From contig DDQE01000042.1 of NCBI GenBank assembly GCA_002342545.1, positions 1 through 30,915 on the forward strand: a stretch of 30,915 nucleotides of DNA. Reading direction: 5' to 3'. How positions within the stretch are numbered: the stretch's first letter is position 1; every line of letters starts with the position of its first letter. Below the pieces are notes generated by a model. The model was not told the DNA's origin and ran no database searches. It saw only the letters and a list, made by a program, of their open reading frames with translations. Made by a program: the position numbers and the translations under genes. Shown piece by piece: positions 1-10,300 of this stretch. Origin of the DNA: Caryophanales bacterium UBA2450 (GTDB lineage Bacteria; Bacillota_I; Bacilli_A; RFN20; CAG-826).

Positions 1-24
1 ATAAAAGCAAATTCCTAGTCAATT

Positions 25-45
25 AAAAAAGGCGACTAAGTCGCC
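25..45 (-). terminator. Intrinsic terminator after the degenerate surface-protein remnant
   Basis: The arms GGCGACT and AGTCGCC (31-45) form a compact GC-rich hairpin. On the minus strand it is followed by six T (plus-strand A at 25-30). It lies downstream of the remnant at 103-431 and probably served that gene when it was intact. Confidence 0.75.
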
Positions 46-102
46 TTCTGTATCAAATTCTATCTAACATTATAACTTTCGGAGTCGATAGAAATTGTTA
101 CC

Positions 103-431
103 TTAATCATTTTTCTTCTTTTTAAATAAGAAGTATCAACCTATAGCCGCAATAGAAACTGAGCTAATAGCGACCATTGCAATTATGGTTACAATAGAAC
201 CGTTAACAATGGAATTTATTAAAATTGCACCACTGCGATCATATCTAGCAGCACATTGTTCAATGTTTGAACCGCTTTGACTTGCCTTAGCACTTTGTAG
301 CATTTTTTTGCGCCAAGTTGGTTGTTAATTAAATATATATTCAACTGATCCGGGGCAAGACACTTCGTTCCATTTATCAAATTTAAAGCATATTTAAGAC
401 GAGTTAAATCAAAAAACGTTAATTTATTCAA
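103..431 (-). pseudogene. Decayed C-terminal remnant of a surface protein related to the neighbouring 768-residue protein
   Basis: Two reading frames joined at a run of seven A (minus strand, about 301-307) give one plausible protein tail. The first frame covers about 431 to 308. The second continues with SAKASQSGSNIEQCAARYD, then a hydrophobic stretch (VTIIAMVAISSVSIAAIG), an in-frame TGA, and YFLFKKKKND before TAA at 103-105. The layout (acidic/Ala-rich segment ending in ARYD, membrane helix, Lys tail) matches the end of the protein at 534-2840, where MARYAYIVTKYG is followed by a helix and FKKRKSK. One extra A in the homopolymer would restore the frame, so the gene has one frameshift, one in-frame TGA and no recognisable 5' part. 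A short ORF with a TTG start (219-431) is only the upstream fragment. A sequencing error in the A-run cannot be excluded. The homology is my own visual alignment over a short stretch. Confidence 0.6.
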
Positions 432-489
432 CTTTACTACAAAAACGTCTTAAATCAGCCTTTATGCTCGTTATTTACGCACACATATT

Positions 490-513
490 AAAAGCGGACC
501 AAACGGCCCGCTT
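490..513 (-). terminator. Intrinsic terminator of the 768-residue surface protein gene
   Basis: Plus-strand arms AAGCGGACC (492-500) and GGCCCGCTT (505-513) enclose AAAC. On the minus strand the stem is followed by TTTT. It starts 21 bp past the stop codon. A near-identical copy lies at 3045-3066. Confidence 0.85.
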
Positions 514-533
514 AGACTAGATTAACTAGTTAA

Positions 534-2840
534 TTATTTTGATTTTCTCTTTTTGAAAACTAATAAGGTTGTAAATACAAGAGCACTAACAGCAGAAATA
601 GAGATTATAATAATCATTGTTGTGTTATCACTTGCGACAAATGTATCTAATCCACCCATAACCATATTTGGATGTGGTTCGATGGTATCAGCTTCTGGGA
701 AGATAAAGTTTTCAAATGCTACAGAACCATATTTGGTAACAATATAAGCATATCTTGCCATGACTTTATGTAAGTCATCACCTTTTTCATCTCCGCCATC
801 GAAACCAATGGCTCTAATAGCAGATTTTTCTTCACTACTTAAGGAAGCGTAAACGCCTTCTAATTCTTCCCAGACTTCACCTAATCTAACTGGATCAGTG
901 GTATTATCTGTCTTACAAACCGCACCAGTGTCAGTTAAGAATTTGGTATAGAAAGCAGCGGCACCTTCATTTAAGAAGATTTTGTTTTCTTGGTTGATAT
1001 AAACTGCGAATGTTCCACCCTTAGTAAATGACAAGTTGGAATAATTATCTAATGAAACAAAACTATATTCGGCACCTAATGAATAGGTAACGCCTTCCCA
1101 CTGAGTGTGTTTTTCAACTTCTTCTTCATAATAAATTGCATCGCCAATATAACGTAAGGCTTTAACTGCTACTGGATTTTCTTTACTAGCAGAAGCAGGA
1201 ATAGTTACTGAGCCTTCTAATCTATTATTTGGATCATTAACGACAGATGATAAATAAGTAGCACCATCAACGTTCCATGCAAGTGCTTCGCTTCCTGAAT
1301 AGGTAGCATCACCAGTCATATATTCACCTAATCTTGTATATTTAGCATATAAAGTTGCATCAGCGTTATATTTAGTAGGAACGTATTCGACTGTACATGC
1401 TGCATCGGTGTATAAACCTCTAGCATAGTAGCCATTCATATCTGGTAATTCATATTCGAAGTTAACTCCTTCAGTTGCTCTAGCAACGTGTGGTTCTTCA
1501 CTAGTAGAGGCTAATCTCTTACCTTCGAATAAAACATCATAAATAGAAATGTCATATCTTTCAGCGTGAGCGGTAACGTAGAATTTGAGTTCCCATTGTT
1601 CTGGTTCTTCACTAATCTTTACCCATTTAGCAAAGATATCAACAGGTTGATCTTTAGAGAATACAAAGTTTGCATCGTCATCAATATCACCAAAATCTTT
1701 GGCTCCACCATCATAGAAACTCCATTTAACAGGATCAGCATCATTGCGGAAGAATCCACGAACCTTAATTTTTTCGTCTTGCTTAGCAGGATAATTCATT
1801 AATTCGGCAACGTTTTCTGCAGCAATACCAGTAGTAGACATTTTAGTCGCATTTTTAAATTTGAAGTTTGTTTTACTTCCAACTAAATAATAACCATCTT
1901 CTGCTGGTTCATCGACTGCTGATTGCCAAACGACTTCATTATGTCCTGCATCGTCAACAGAAGATAAAATTCTTAAAACATCATTTGCAACTTTGCTTTG
2001 TTCAACATTAACAGTTTGGTTGGTGCCATCGTTAATGATGATTGTCGCATTATTAGGGACTGTAATTGTTTTATTAGAAATAGCTTCTCCTGGCCATTCA
2101 GCATTTGCCTCGCCATTTGTATCGAAGGCATAAAGTTTTAATGCTCCATATTCCACTCTAGAATCATCTACAGTGTATGTAACTGTTGGTAAAGCAGTGA
2201 ATTTACCATAAACAGTTGTATCAGCAGTAACACCAACAGCTGGAATTTTACAGGCAGAATCACTGCACCAGCCAGAGAATTCTTTTCCATATTGATTGGC
2301 AGGCGCATCTGGTAATTCTCCTTCTGCGACTTCAACAGGAGTTTGAGCTACACCATCTAAAACGCAAGTAACTGTGTAAGTCACTGCTGGTGGAGTATAA
2401 AGTGTCCATGAGCCAGTATAATTGCCATCATCATATTCATTTCCATTCCAACCGCTAAATTTCCACATATTTTGTGTTGTCCAGTTTGTTGGAAGATTAA
2501 TGGCGGTTCCACCGTCTTTAGATGTTCTGTTCCAAACATCTGTGCCATTTGATCTTAGGAAGATAACGTTCTGATATTTTGAACTATCTGGAATATCCAA
2601 CTTATAAATACTTCCACTAACATGTGTTAATTCTTGTCCTGGCCAACCATTATTGCCACCAGAGCCAAATAAGTGTGCACGTGACATATTTCCATACCAT
2701 GTTAAGTCATTGGTATCGAGATATAGAGTAGTTGCATTTGCCGCCTTAACTTCAGCAACTTCATTTTGATGTGCACCAACGGCTACACCCACGCCTAAAG
2801 CCATTGCTAAAGTCGTAGCAAAAATTAATCCTTTCTTCAT
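534..2840 (-). CDS. Secreted surface protein with starch-binding-like module, InlB-type repeats and C-terminal membrane anchor
   Basis: The start is the ATG at 2840 (MKKGLIFATTLAMALG), because it has the signal peptide directly behind it and AAAGGAGA upstream; a longer frame to 2918 lacks both. The product has 768 residues. Residues 1 to about 33 form a signal peptide. Residues 38-150 look like a family 25/26-type starch-binding module (LTWYGN, NNGWPGQE, NVIFLRSNGT). Residues about 153-216 and 428-502 resemble InlB/Listeria-Bacteroides repeats (FSGWCSDSAC, YARGLYTDAAC, ATLYAKY). A conserved tail (630-715, ending MARYAYIVTKYG) precedes a membrane helix (about 741-762) and KKRKSK. There is no LPXTG motif, so retention is probably by the helix itself. 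No catalytic domain is visible; I infer a starch-adhesion role. It has its own terminator and an upstream gap with a candidate promoter, so it appears to be transcribed separately from the amylase operon although functionally linked to it. Confidence 0.75.
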   Translation of the reverse strand: MKKGLIFATTLAMALGVGVAVGAHQNEVAEVKAANATTLYLDTNDLTWYGNMSRAHLFGSGGNNGWPGQELTHVSGSIYKLDIPDSSKYQNVIFLRSNGTDVWNRTSKDGGTAINLPTNWTTQNMWKFSGWNGNEYDDGNYTGSWTLYTPPAVTYTVTCVLDGVAQTPVEVAEGELPDAPANQYGKEFSGWCSDSACKIPAVGVTADTTVYGKFTALPTVTYTVDDSRVEYGALKLYAFDTNGEANAEWPGEAISNKTITVPNNATIIINDGTNQTVNVEQSKVANDVLRILSSVDDAGHNEVVWQSAVDEPAEDGYYLVGSKTNFKFKNATKMSTTGIAAENVAELMNYPAKQDEKIKVRGFFRNDADPVKWSFYDGGAKDFGDIDDDANFVFSKDQPVDIFAKWVKISEEPEQWELKFYVTAHAERYDISIYDVLFEGKRLASTSEEPHVARATEGVNFEYELPDMNGYYARGLYTDAACTVEYVPTKYNADATLYAKYTRLGEYMTGDATYSGSEALAWNVDGATYLSSVVNDPNNRLEGSVTIPASASKENPVAVKALRYIGDAIYYEEEVEKHTQWEGVTYSLGAEYSFVSLDNYSNLSFTKGGTFAVYINQENKIFLNEGAAAFYTKFLTDTGAVCKTDNTTDPVRLGEVWEELEGVYASLSSEEKSAIRAIGFDGGDEKGDDLHKVMARYAYIVTKYGSVAFENFIFPEADTIEPHPNMVMGGLDTFVASDNTTMIIIISISAVSALVFTTLLVFKKRKSK

Positions 2841-2904
2841 TATAAAAATCTCCTTTTGTTTTTTATTAAAAAAAACGATTAAACAATTATATTTTACTAT
2901 TTTT

Positions 2905-2938
2905 ATTTTATACTGCAAATTATTTCTATTTATAGAAA
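2905..2938 (-). promoter_or_regulatory. Candidate promoter and dyad upstream of the surface protein gene
   Basis: Minus-strand TATAAAAT (2905-2912) is a fair -10. A dyad with arms TTTCTAT (2923-2929) and ATAGAAA (2932-2938) covers the place where a -35 would sit, so a regulator could act there. The -35 itself is poor. This is inference from sequence only. Confidence 0.35.
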
Positions 2939-3042
2939 AGATATTTAGATAATAGATAATATTGTTTAGTTCATATTTTATAAGAACGAATCATAATTTT
3001 TAGAATATATATAATTTACTAATAAATTAAATTAGCCATATT

Positions 3043-3066
3043 AAAAGCGGACCAAATGGCCCGCTT
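3043..3066 (-). terminator. Terminator at the end of the starch/maltodextrin operon
   Basis: Plus-strand arms AAGCGGACC (3045-3053) and GGCCCGCTT (3058-3066) enclose AAAT, with TTTT following on the minus strand. It lies about 20 bp past the stop of the last operon gene and differs from the 492-513 hairpin only in one loop base. Confidence 0.85.
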
Positions 3067-3086
3067 ATGATGATAATTATTTGAAA

Positions 3087-6000
3087 TTATTGAGGGTTGT
3101 ATTCTTTCCAAGAGGAACAACTATAGGAATAAGTTCCGCTCTTGCAAGTTATATTTTCTGTTTGATTATAAATTCTACCAACAACATTTCCTTTAACTGA
3201 CCAATCTGGTTTGGTTGTTCCACTGATACATCTAGCTAAGAGGAACCCAGTTAATTCTTCATTAACAGTGAATGTAGCGGTAGTTCCAGAAATTGTTAAC
3301 GACTTCCAAGAACCAGTATCGTTAGATGACCATACCCAAGCAAAGATTACACAACCATCATTTTGAATCCAAGTTGGTAAAGAGGTCACAGTATAAGTAA
3401 TATCATCTTCAACTGGAGTATCTCCTCCACCATCAACATAATAGAGTTTAATGTGGTTGCCTTCTCCATGTTCAACATATAAGTCGACATAATAATTGCC
3501 AGTTACTAAGACTTTTAAATTACCTTCGCTTGTTGTTGTCCAGTGAGTTGCATCTTTTGTATATCCTTCATTAGATCCAATAAATTCATCATCAGCCACA
3601 GAATAGACTTTTAATTCAGTATTAGCGCTTAATTCAATAGGTCCAAGACTATAGTGGTTGTCATCAAGAGAATCTTGATTCATCGCATATTGCTCATCAA
3701 TTTCCCAGGCACCGTTAATTCCTTCAACATAATATAAGGCTTCTGGAGTTGGGGTTGGAGATGGAGTTGAGTTAGCCTCAACATAAACTGACCAACCTCT
3801 ATTTTGATCTAAGCATTTAACATAGATCTTATAAGTACCTTCAGTGTTAACAACAACATTATCTGGATGACTCATTTGACCTTTAGCAAATGCACCAACA
3901 GTGTCTTCATAAGCGACTTCCCAATATAATGTTTCTCCACCAATGACAACTTTAAATTGATTATCTTTAACAAATGTAACTGTTGCTTCATATTGAACAA
4001 TAACATCATCACTCTTAGGAGCGGTAGATACTGCAAATTTCAATGCTTTAGAAGCATCACTTCCCCAATAATCAGCTGTACCAGTAGCAGTACCAGTATG
4101 ATAATCAGCATTACCAACAAGATAAGGAATACCATCTTCAAATGTTTTTGGAAGTGGGGCGTCAGTAGAAATAGTAATTATCACTTCTACACTCTTCCAG
4201 CTATCAGTAAAGACGATTTTTGCAGTTCCTGCAGTATCTTTAGCGGTAACAGTGAATTTATAATTTTCGCTAACTGTTCCACGAGCAACACTAATTAAGG
4301 AACTACCTTCAGTTATTTCATAAGATAGGTCTCCTTGCCAATCGTGTGCTTCTAAAACAGTGGATTTATTAATTTGAATTTGTGGTGTGGTATCAGATAA
4401 GTTCAATTCATGACGTCCAACATAGATACTATACCAACCTTCAGGATGTTCGTTAGTATATTGCGCGTGATAGATTGCATAATATCCAGTACGGTTAACT
4501 AAGATATTATTATCAGCAGTCACTGACATATCTGGAGAAGTACCAACGAAGGCCCCTTCATTTACTTTATATTCACCAATACGATATGTACCAGTTGTGT
4601 AACCATCAATTTCTAAATATGCTGAGGCATTACGTAGCTTCCAAAGATCGCCTTGGTTAAATTTCACAATCGCTCTTCTTTCATATAATAAGGTATCATG
4701 AGGTGTTTGAACGACTTCATTAACGGCTTTAGCTTGATTGGCTCTATCCCAGCTACCAGTTGAGGAAGCTTTAGAAACACCACTAGAATAATCAGCACTA
4801 CCAACGATATAAGTCATATCGCTACTAAATGGAATTTCTGGAACACTAACAGTAATTTCTTTAGTGGCACTAACTCCTAAAACAGTAGCGGTAATAGTAA
4901 CTACACCGTCACTAACTCCACTAACAGAGCCAGATTCACTAACGGTAGCAATATCAGTGTTACTACTACTATAAGTGATATATTCACTTGGAACGCCGCT
5001 AGGATCAGTAGAAACACTTAATTGAATGCTACTACCAACATTAACTTCGCTAGCCCCAGAAATAGAAACAGTATCAACTTCATAACCAACTGATAAATTC
5101 ACAGTCTTACTAACTCCGCTTCGAGTTTCTAAAACCGTTAAGGTGGTTGAACCTATTGCACTAACAGCGAATAATTTGCCGGCTTCATTAACTCGAGCAA
5201 CAGTTTCATCTGCTACTTTGAAAGTGAAGTTAGGAATAGAAGCAATAGGATATCCAGCTTTATCGGTTGTATATTCAAATGGAATAGCTATATCACTTCT
5301 TCCATTTCTATTAGTTAAATTAATATCATCTAAAAGAATATTTTGAACTTTGACTTCAAAGACATTAACAGTCATTTTTTCACTAGTAATAGTTCCTTCT
5401 TTACCTTTGGCGGTCGCATAAATCTTTGCGCTACCAGTAGCTAAAGCGTGGACAATACCAGTATCTTCTTCAACAGATAATATAGATGGATTATCAGAAT
5501 AATATTTAACTTCTGGATGAGTCACTTCAACATCTAGCTCATTAGCTCTAATAGCCTCAGCCTTCATGGTAAAGTTATGACCAATTTCAACTTCAGATTC
5601 AAATTCAGTGATACGAACTGTATCTGGATAAATTGTGCGGTCAGCGACTTCCACAGTTAATTCAATAGCTTTATTAATATAAGCGCTACTTGCGGTAATT
5701 ATAACGCTACCGCTAACATCTTTAGTGGTTAAAACGCCATTATCGTTAATAGTTGCGATATCTTCATTAGATGAGTGCCAAGATAATTCTGTTTCAGTAG
5801 TGTCACTAGGAGAGTATCTCACTAAATTTTCTAATTGATATTGATGATTAAAATCAGCAGGTAAATTATCTTGAGCAAAATAAATATCAGTTACAGGAAC
5901 ATAGACTTCAACAGTTAAATTAATTGGTTCAAATGAAGCTTCTTTATTAGAACATGTAATTGTGGTTTTTCCAGCTTCTAAAGCAGTAACTACACCTTTA

Positions 6001-6290
6001 GAAACAGTAGCAACACTTTCATTACTACTAGCCCAACTTAATGCTCCTTTAACTGCTTTAGCAGGTTCAATAGAGTATTGATATGCATGAGTTTCTCCGC
6101 GAGGAATATAAATGGATTCTTCCCCACTATCAAAACTAACTTTGGTAATAGGGACACTATAATCAACCCATTCAGTATCAATATCTAAATCAGAATCATC
6201 ATAATTAAGTCCAATTGAGCCATTACCTCCACAAGAAGTAAGAGTTAATCCGGCAAAAGCTAAAGCAAATAAGTAATATCTTTTCTTCAT
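3087..6290 (-). CDS. Large lipoprotein with five Ig-like (Big_2) domains and repeated putative carbohydrate-binding modules
   Basis: The start is the ATG at 6290: AGGAGG lies 8 nt upstream, while the GTG two codons earlier would be only 2 nt from it. The product has 1067 residues. A signal peptide ends in lipobox LTSC (Cys20). Five Ig-like domains follow at about 46-131, 132-217, 221-312, 313-404 and 405-484, with typical WASSNESVAT / YSSSNTDIATV strands. Two related modules begin YIVGSADY (about 494-626) and YLVGNADY (about 723-838) and are separated by another Ig-like segment (636-711). A STPSPTPTP linker leads to a third beta-sandwich module starting YYVEGINGAW (853-953), then a C-terminal domain (962-1067). 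The modules recall SusE/SusF-like or CBM starch binders, but I cannot assign a family. There are no catalytic residues. It is the last gene of the amylase operon, so a surface glucan-binding scaffold is the likely role. Confidence 0.8.
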   Translation of the reverse strand: MKKRYYLFALAFAGLTLTSCGGNGSIGLNYDDSDLDIDTEWVDYSVPITKVSFDSGEESIYIPRGETHAYQYSIEPAKAVKGALSWASSNESVATVSKGVVTALEAGKTTITCSNKEASFEPINLTVEVYVPVTDIYFAQDNLPADFNHQYQLENLVRYSPSDTTETELSWHSSNEDIATINDNGVLTTKDVSGSVIITASSAYINKAIELTVEVADRTIYPDTVRITEFESEVEIGHNFTMKAEAIRANELDVEVTHPEVKYYSDNPSILSVEEDTGIVHALATGSAKIYATAKGKEGTITSEKMTVNVFEVKVQNILLDDINLTNRNGRSDIAIPFEYTTDKAGYPIASIPNFTFKVADETVARVNEAGKLFAVSAIGSTTLTVLETRSGVSKTVNLSVGYEVDTVSISGASEVNVGSSIQLSVSTDPSGVPSEYITYSSSNTDIATVSESGSVSGVSDGVVTITATVLGVSATKEITVSVPEIPFSSDMTYIVGSADYSSGVSKASSTGSWDRANQAKAVNEVVQTPHDTLLYERRAIVKFNQGDLWKLRNASAYLEIDGYTTGTYRIGEYKVNEGAFVGTSPDMSVTADNNILVNRTGYYAIYHAQYTNEHPEGWYSIYVGRHELNLSDTTPQIQINKSTVLEAHDWQGDLSYEITEGSSLISVARGTVSENYKFTVTAKDTAGTAKIVFTDSWKSVEVIITISTDAPLPKTFEDGIPYLVGNADYHTGTATGTADYWGSDASKALKFAVSTAPKSDDVIVQYEATVTFVKDNQFKVVIGGETLYWEVAYEDTVGAFAKGQMSHPDNVVVNTEGTYKIYVKCLDQNRGWSVYVEANSTPSPTPTPEALYYVEGINGAWEIDEQYAMNQDSLDDNHYSLGPIELSANTELKVYSVADDEFIGSNEGYTKDATHWTTTSEGNLKVLVTGNYYVDLYVEHGEGNHIKLYYVDGGGDTPVEDDITYTVTSLPTWIQNDGCVIFAWVWSSNDTGSWKSLTISGTTATFTVNEELTGFLLARCISGTTKPDWSVKGNVVGRIYNQTENITCKSGTYSYSCSSWKEYNPQ

Positions 6291-6302
6291 ATTCACTGCC
6301 TC

Positions 6303-7310
6303 CTATGCTGGTAAAACAGGGACATCAAACCATTGTCCATATAAAGACACGGAATAACTCATCATTGGTAAATCTGCGATGACGTCTTTATTCATATCCC
6401 ATAAATTATCTTTTGTATCGATGATTGGATGAGTAGACCAACCGATGAAATATGGGAAGGCAGGATCCAATGCTTGAGAATTATTCACAGTTGGAATTAA
6501 GGAATTGCCTTCAGCATCTTTTGCTTCGATTAATGGTCGATCATAATACCAATCAAATTTTGCTAATAATTTAGTTTTAGTAGTATCTTTTGGATCAGCG
6601 TTATTGTAATCGATATAGAAATAGACTGTATATTCTTTATCGATTGGTTTTTCTTCATCTATAACAACTATGTGACATTTAGCAGAACCATCTCCAGCAG
6701 TAACTAAAACATCAGCTTCACCTTTGGCTTTTGCTTTAACTACACAAGCGGAAGTGGTAGATTGTGTAATTTCAATAACAGTAGTATTTCCAGCATCAAA
6801 AGTTGCATCCGCTAAAGGAGAAACAGTAGCAGTTAAGTTAAATTCTTCACCAACTGATAAAGTTCTACTAGAGGAAGATAAAGTAATTTTGGTTGTACCT
6901 GGCTCAGGAGTTGGTCCTGGACCTGGATCAGGAGTAACACTAGGAACATAAATTTCACAAGTTGCTAATTTATATCCTGCAATAAAAGAGATTTGTGTAG
7001 TGCCACTACCAACAACTTCAACAAAGCAGTTATCAGTTTCATAATCTGGAGATATACGAGCAACACTAGTCTTGCTAGATGCCCATCGTTTTGAAACTTC
7101 AACTTCTTTATCGTCTCTAAATTTAATTTCACCAAATAAAACGAAGGAATCACCAATAGAGGCTGTCAAGTATTCTTCAGAAATAGAAACTGATTCCACC
7201 ATCTTATTATTATTAGATGAACTGCTTGAACCACCAGTTTCACCACAAGATGCTAATCCAAAGGTTAATAACGCCAAGGAAGATAATGCTAATTTAAAAA
7301 TGTTTTTCAT
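6303..7310 (-). CDS. Lipoprotein with two Ig-like domains and an InlB-like C-terminal domain
   Basis: The start is the ATG at 7310 (MKNIFKLALSSLALL), 8 nt after GGAGG; the longer frame to 7334 would run into the pullulanase stop. The product has 335 residues. The lipobox is GLASC (Cys22), followed by a Ser/Asn spacer. Big_2-like domains occupy about residues 37-125 and 136-220, separated by a Pro/Gly linker (TPDPGPGPTPEPG). The last 110 residues contain FIGWSTHPIIDTKDNLWD and SLYGQW, resembling the InlB/Listeria-Bacteroides repeat. No catalytic signature is present. It sits 16 bp from the pullulanase and 12 bp from the next lipoprotein, within the operon. A surface binding or spacer role in starch capture is inferred from context only. 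Confidence 0.75.
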   Translation of the reverse strand: MKNIFKLALSSLALLTFGLASCGETGGSSSSSNNNKMVESVSISEEYLTASIGDSFVLFGEIKFRDDKEVEVSKRWASSKTSVARISPDYETDNCFVEVVGSGTTQISFIAGYKLATCEIYVPSVTPDPGPGPTPEPGTTKITLSSSSRTLSVGEEFNLTATVSPLADATFDAGNTTVIEITQSTTSACVVKAKAKGEADVLVTAGDGSAKCHIVVIDEEKPIDKEYTVYFYIDYNNADPKDTTKTKLLAKFDWYYDRPLIEAKDAEGNSLIPTVNNSQALDPAFPYFIGWSTHPIIDTKDNLWDMNKDVIADLPMMSYSVSLYGQWFDVPVLPA

Positions 7311-7326
7311 TGTTCTATCCTCCAAA

Positions 7327-10300
7327 TTAACCATTTAACTTATAGCAAATAAATCCATATTTTGGCATTGCTATATTATCTCCAGAACGAGAGATATTCA
7401 TGTTAGAGAATACAATGTCTGCAACATTAATATTGCCCCAGGTAAAGGTTCCACCGCTTCTGCCAGCAAATAAGAAACCATATCCTTGGGTTGATGAGAT
7501 TCTACACCATCCAGCAACTACGCTAGATCCATCTCCATCGCCCCAGGCGTTATAAATAGAATCATCATGTAATTCCCACATAGTGTGATAATCAACTCTA
7601 GTCATTGCGTTCCTGGCTTTAATCATATCTGACCAAGTCTTGTTATAACTTGATACATCTACGCCATTAACTTCAATCTTACGGTCCCACTTAAAGGAAT
7701 TCACGTAATCAGGTGCTTTATAAGAGTTATGAGAAATAATATCTCCATACATATCAACATCTTGAGTAGCAATTACCACGTTAGGATCTGAATCATAATG
7801 TTTATATTGTGGATATGGTCTAACTGTCGCAGGAGATCCATCCGCTTTTGGAGCACTTTGAACATTTTTATAATCATCTAAATCATAAGAATACGTTTTA
7901 GTTCTATATAATTCTTCTCCTCCTTGCATAAAGGCCACACCATTAGACATCATCACCGCTCCGTGACATGCTAAAGTTGCTTCAATAGTTTCTTTAATAG
8001 TTGGAGCAACAGTTGCAGAGTGAGATGGGAGATTATGACCACTACCAAGGGTGTATCTTAATTGATCCCATAAAGTATAGTTATCATGACAGCTCATGTA
8101 GTTAATAGTTTGTTGAGGGTTTGCTCCTGGGGCTCTATTATTTGCGCCTTTAAGCATGGAAACAACTGTTGAAGATTTATTGCCAACATATTCAGAGCCC
8201 ATAGAGATATAACCAAATTGAGGGTATGGATTATTGTTATATCCATCATCATTTCTTCCTTTGGTCTCATCTCTACCATCATCGTTAAATCCACCAACTT
8301 GTCCAGGAGAAGTAGATGAGGCATATAAATTGGCGTATGTTTGTTGATTAGATGCACCACCTTTAATTAAATCAAAGAAACGAGTGTCACTGAAATATGG
8401 ATAAATATCCTTTCCATCATCTGGAGAATATTTTGGATATGTACTTTGTCCGCCATAATCAAGAACTTCAAATTCAACACCAGAATCTTTATCTCTTAAC
8501 AAAGCACGACCGTGATATCCACCACTAGTCCAGCCTTCTCCATAAAGGACAATGTCTTTATCAACATTGTTATATAAATCTTGTTTGGCATCATCTAAGG
8601 TCCAACAATCAATTAATCCCATTAAGTCAAAACGGAATCCTTTGATCTTGTATTCTTCTGCCCACCAATGTAAGGAATCAACAACAAATTTAGAACCCAT
8701 TTTGGCGTCAGTTTTAAATTCATTATTACATCCAGAACCATCATAATATTCCCAGTTAGATGTATAACGGAAATAATATTTAGGCATCATTTTGTTAAAT
8801 GAGGATTGAGAGGCACTACTAACGTGATTATAAACAACGTCCATAATGACTCTAGTGTGGTTATCGTTATTAGCAAAAGCCATAACTAAATTTTTAAAAT
8901 CTCTAATTCTTTCTAAAGGATCATAGTCAACCCATTTACCATTATTATCATAGATAAATGATTCAGGAGAATATCCACCTTCAACACAGTTATAGTTAAG
9001 AGGATTATAACCCCAGTTAAATTTCATCTTTTCTGGTCTTTCTTCATTATCTTGGTCAAAAACAGGTAAAATTTGTACAGCTTTAACACCTAATTCGTTA
9101 ATGTGATCAAAACCAGTAGTTACAGTTTTATTATTTTTGGTATAGGTTGTACCTTTTTCCACGAAGGCTTTATAAGAACCTCTAGTGTTATTCGCGTTAC
9201 TAACCCAAGTTTCATCCATAGTTAAATCACGAATATGGATTTCATAAATTGATAAATCTTGAGGGGTTTCAATATCATATCCAGCCACTCCATCCCATAC
9301 TGCAGGAACATTATTCCAACCATCAGGATTAGCATCTACTCCATTTTTATCATAGACATAACCTCTAATGCCGTTAACCCCACAAGCTTTGACATATGGA
9401 TCAACTGTTTCAATAGTGCCCGCGCTATGAGTTAAAGTAAAGGTATAGTAGCTACCAGCCATATCGCCTTCGATTGTGGTTTCCCAAATACCTCCAGATT
9501 GATAAGACATTTTATAAATATCTCGATCATCGTTACCGCCTAAAGATTTAGGAGTACCGGTATCATAAATATTAAGTAAGACATTAGCGCTAATTGGGGA
9601 CCAAATTCTAAATGTTGTTTTACTTGGAGTATAAATCATTCCAAGTTCCCCATTATATGTATAGAATTGATTAAATCTTTCTTGAGAATATAAATTTTCT
9701 GCACCAACAATACATTTTTGCCATCGATCAAATCCAGGGAATTTAGTTTCTACAACATATTGAATATTGATTTTAGCAGTAGCGTTAAAGACGATATCAA
9801 ATTCATTACCAGTAGGAACACCAGATTTGATTTGATAATAATCTTTATTTGACGCTTGTGCTGCTTCTGACATATTTAGATAATTCTTGTCATAAGCAAA
9901 TAAGCGATATTCAGTTGGTACCCACTTTTTACCTTCAGCGTCAATTGTAGAAGTACAGTGAATAGTTTTAAAATCAGTGAATTTTGCTGATTTGACTTTT
10001 GGAAGTTCACTTTCAGCTTTAGTTTTATAAATTTCAACAGAGGTTCCTTCTCCAGGAATGGTCCATAATTCGAGAGTGCCGTTATTCTCGATAATTAAAT
10101 CTTGATATAAAGCATAATCAATAATGGTATCTTCGGATTGTCCAGCCCAAGTACCAGCAACTTTAATAATAAAATATAAGGCAGATGTATCTGCGTATTC
10201 AGGGATAACAGAGAAATCTAACGTAATCTCCATATCCACAGCAGTCCATTCTCCATTTGGCTTTCTTTCTGTACCATCTACTCCGGTAACCCAAGTGTAG

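Noticed and set aside
3957..4298. A 113-residue plus-strand frame inside the scaffold lipoprotein gene
   Set aside because: Low-complexity Ser/Asn/Ile content and no start signals; a shadow of the gene on the other strand.
8094..8360. An 88-residue Met/Leu-rich minus-strand frame inside the pullulanase gene
   Set aside because: It is a shifted frame within a gene that has all its catalytic motifs intact, so it is not a separate gene.
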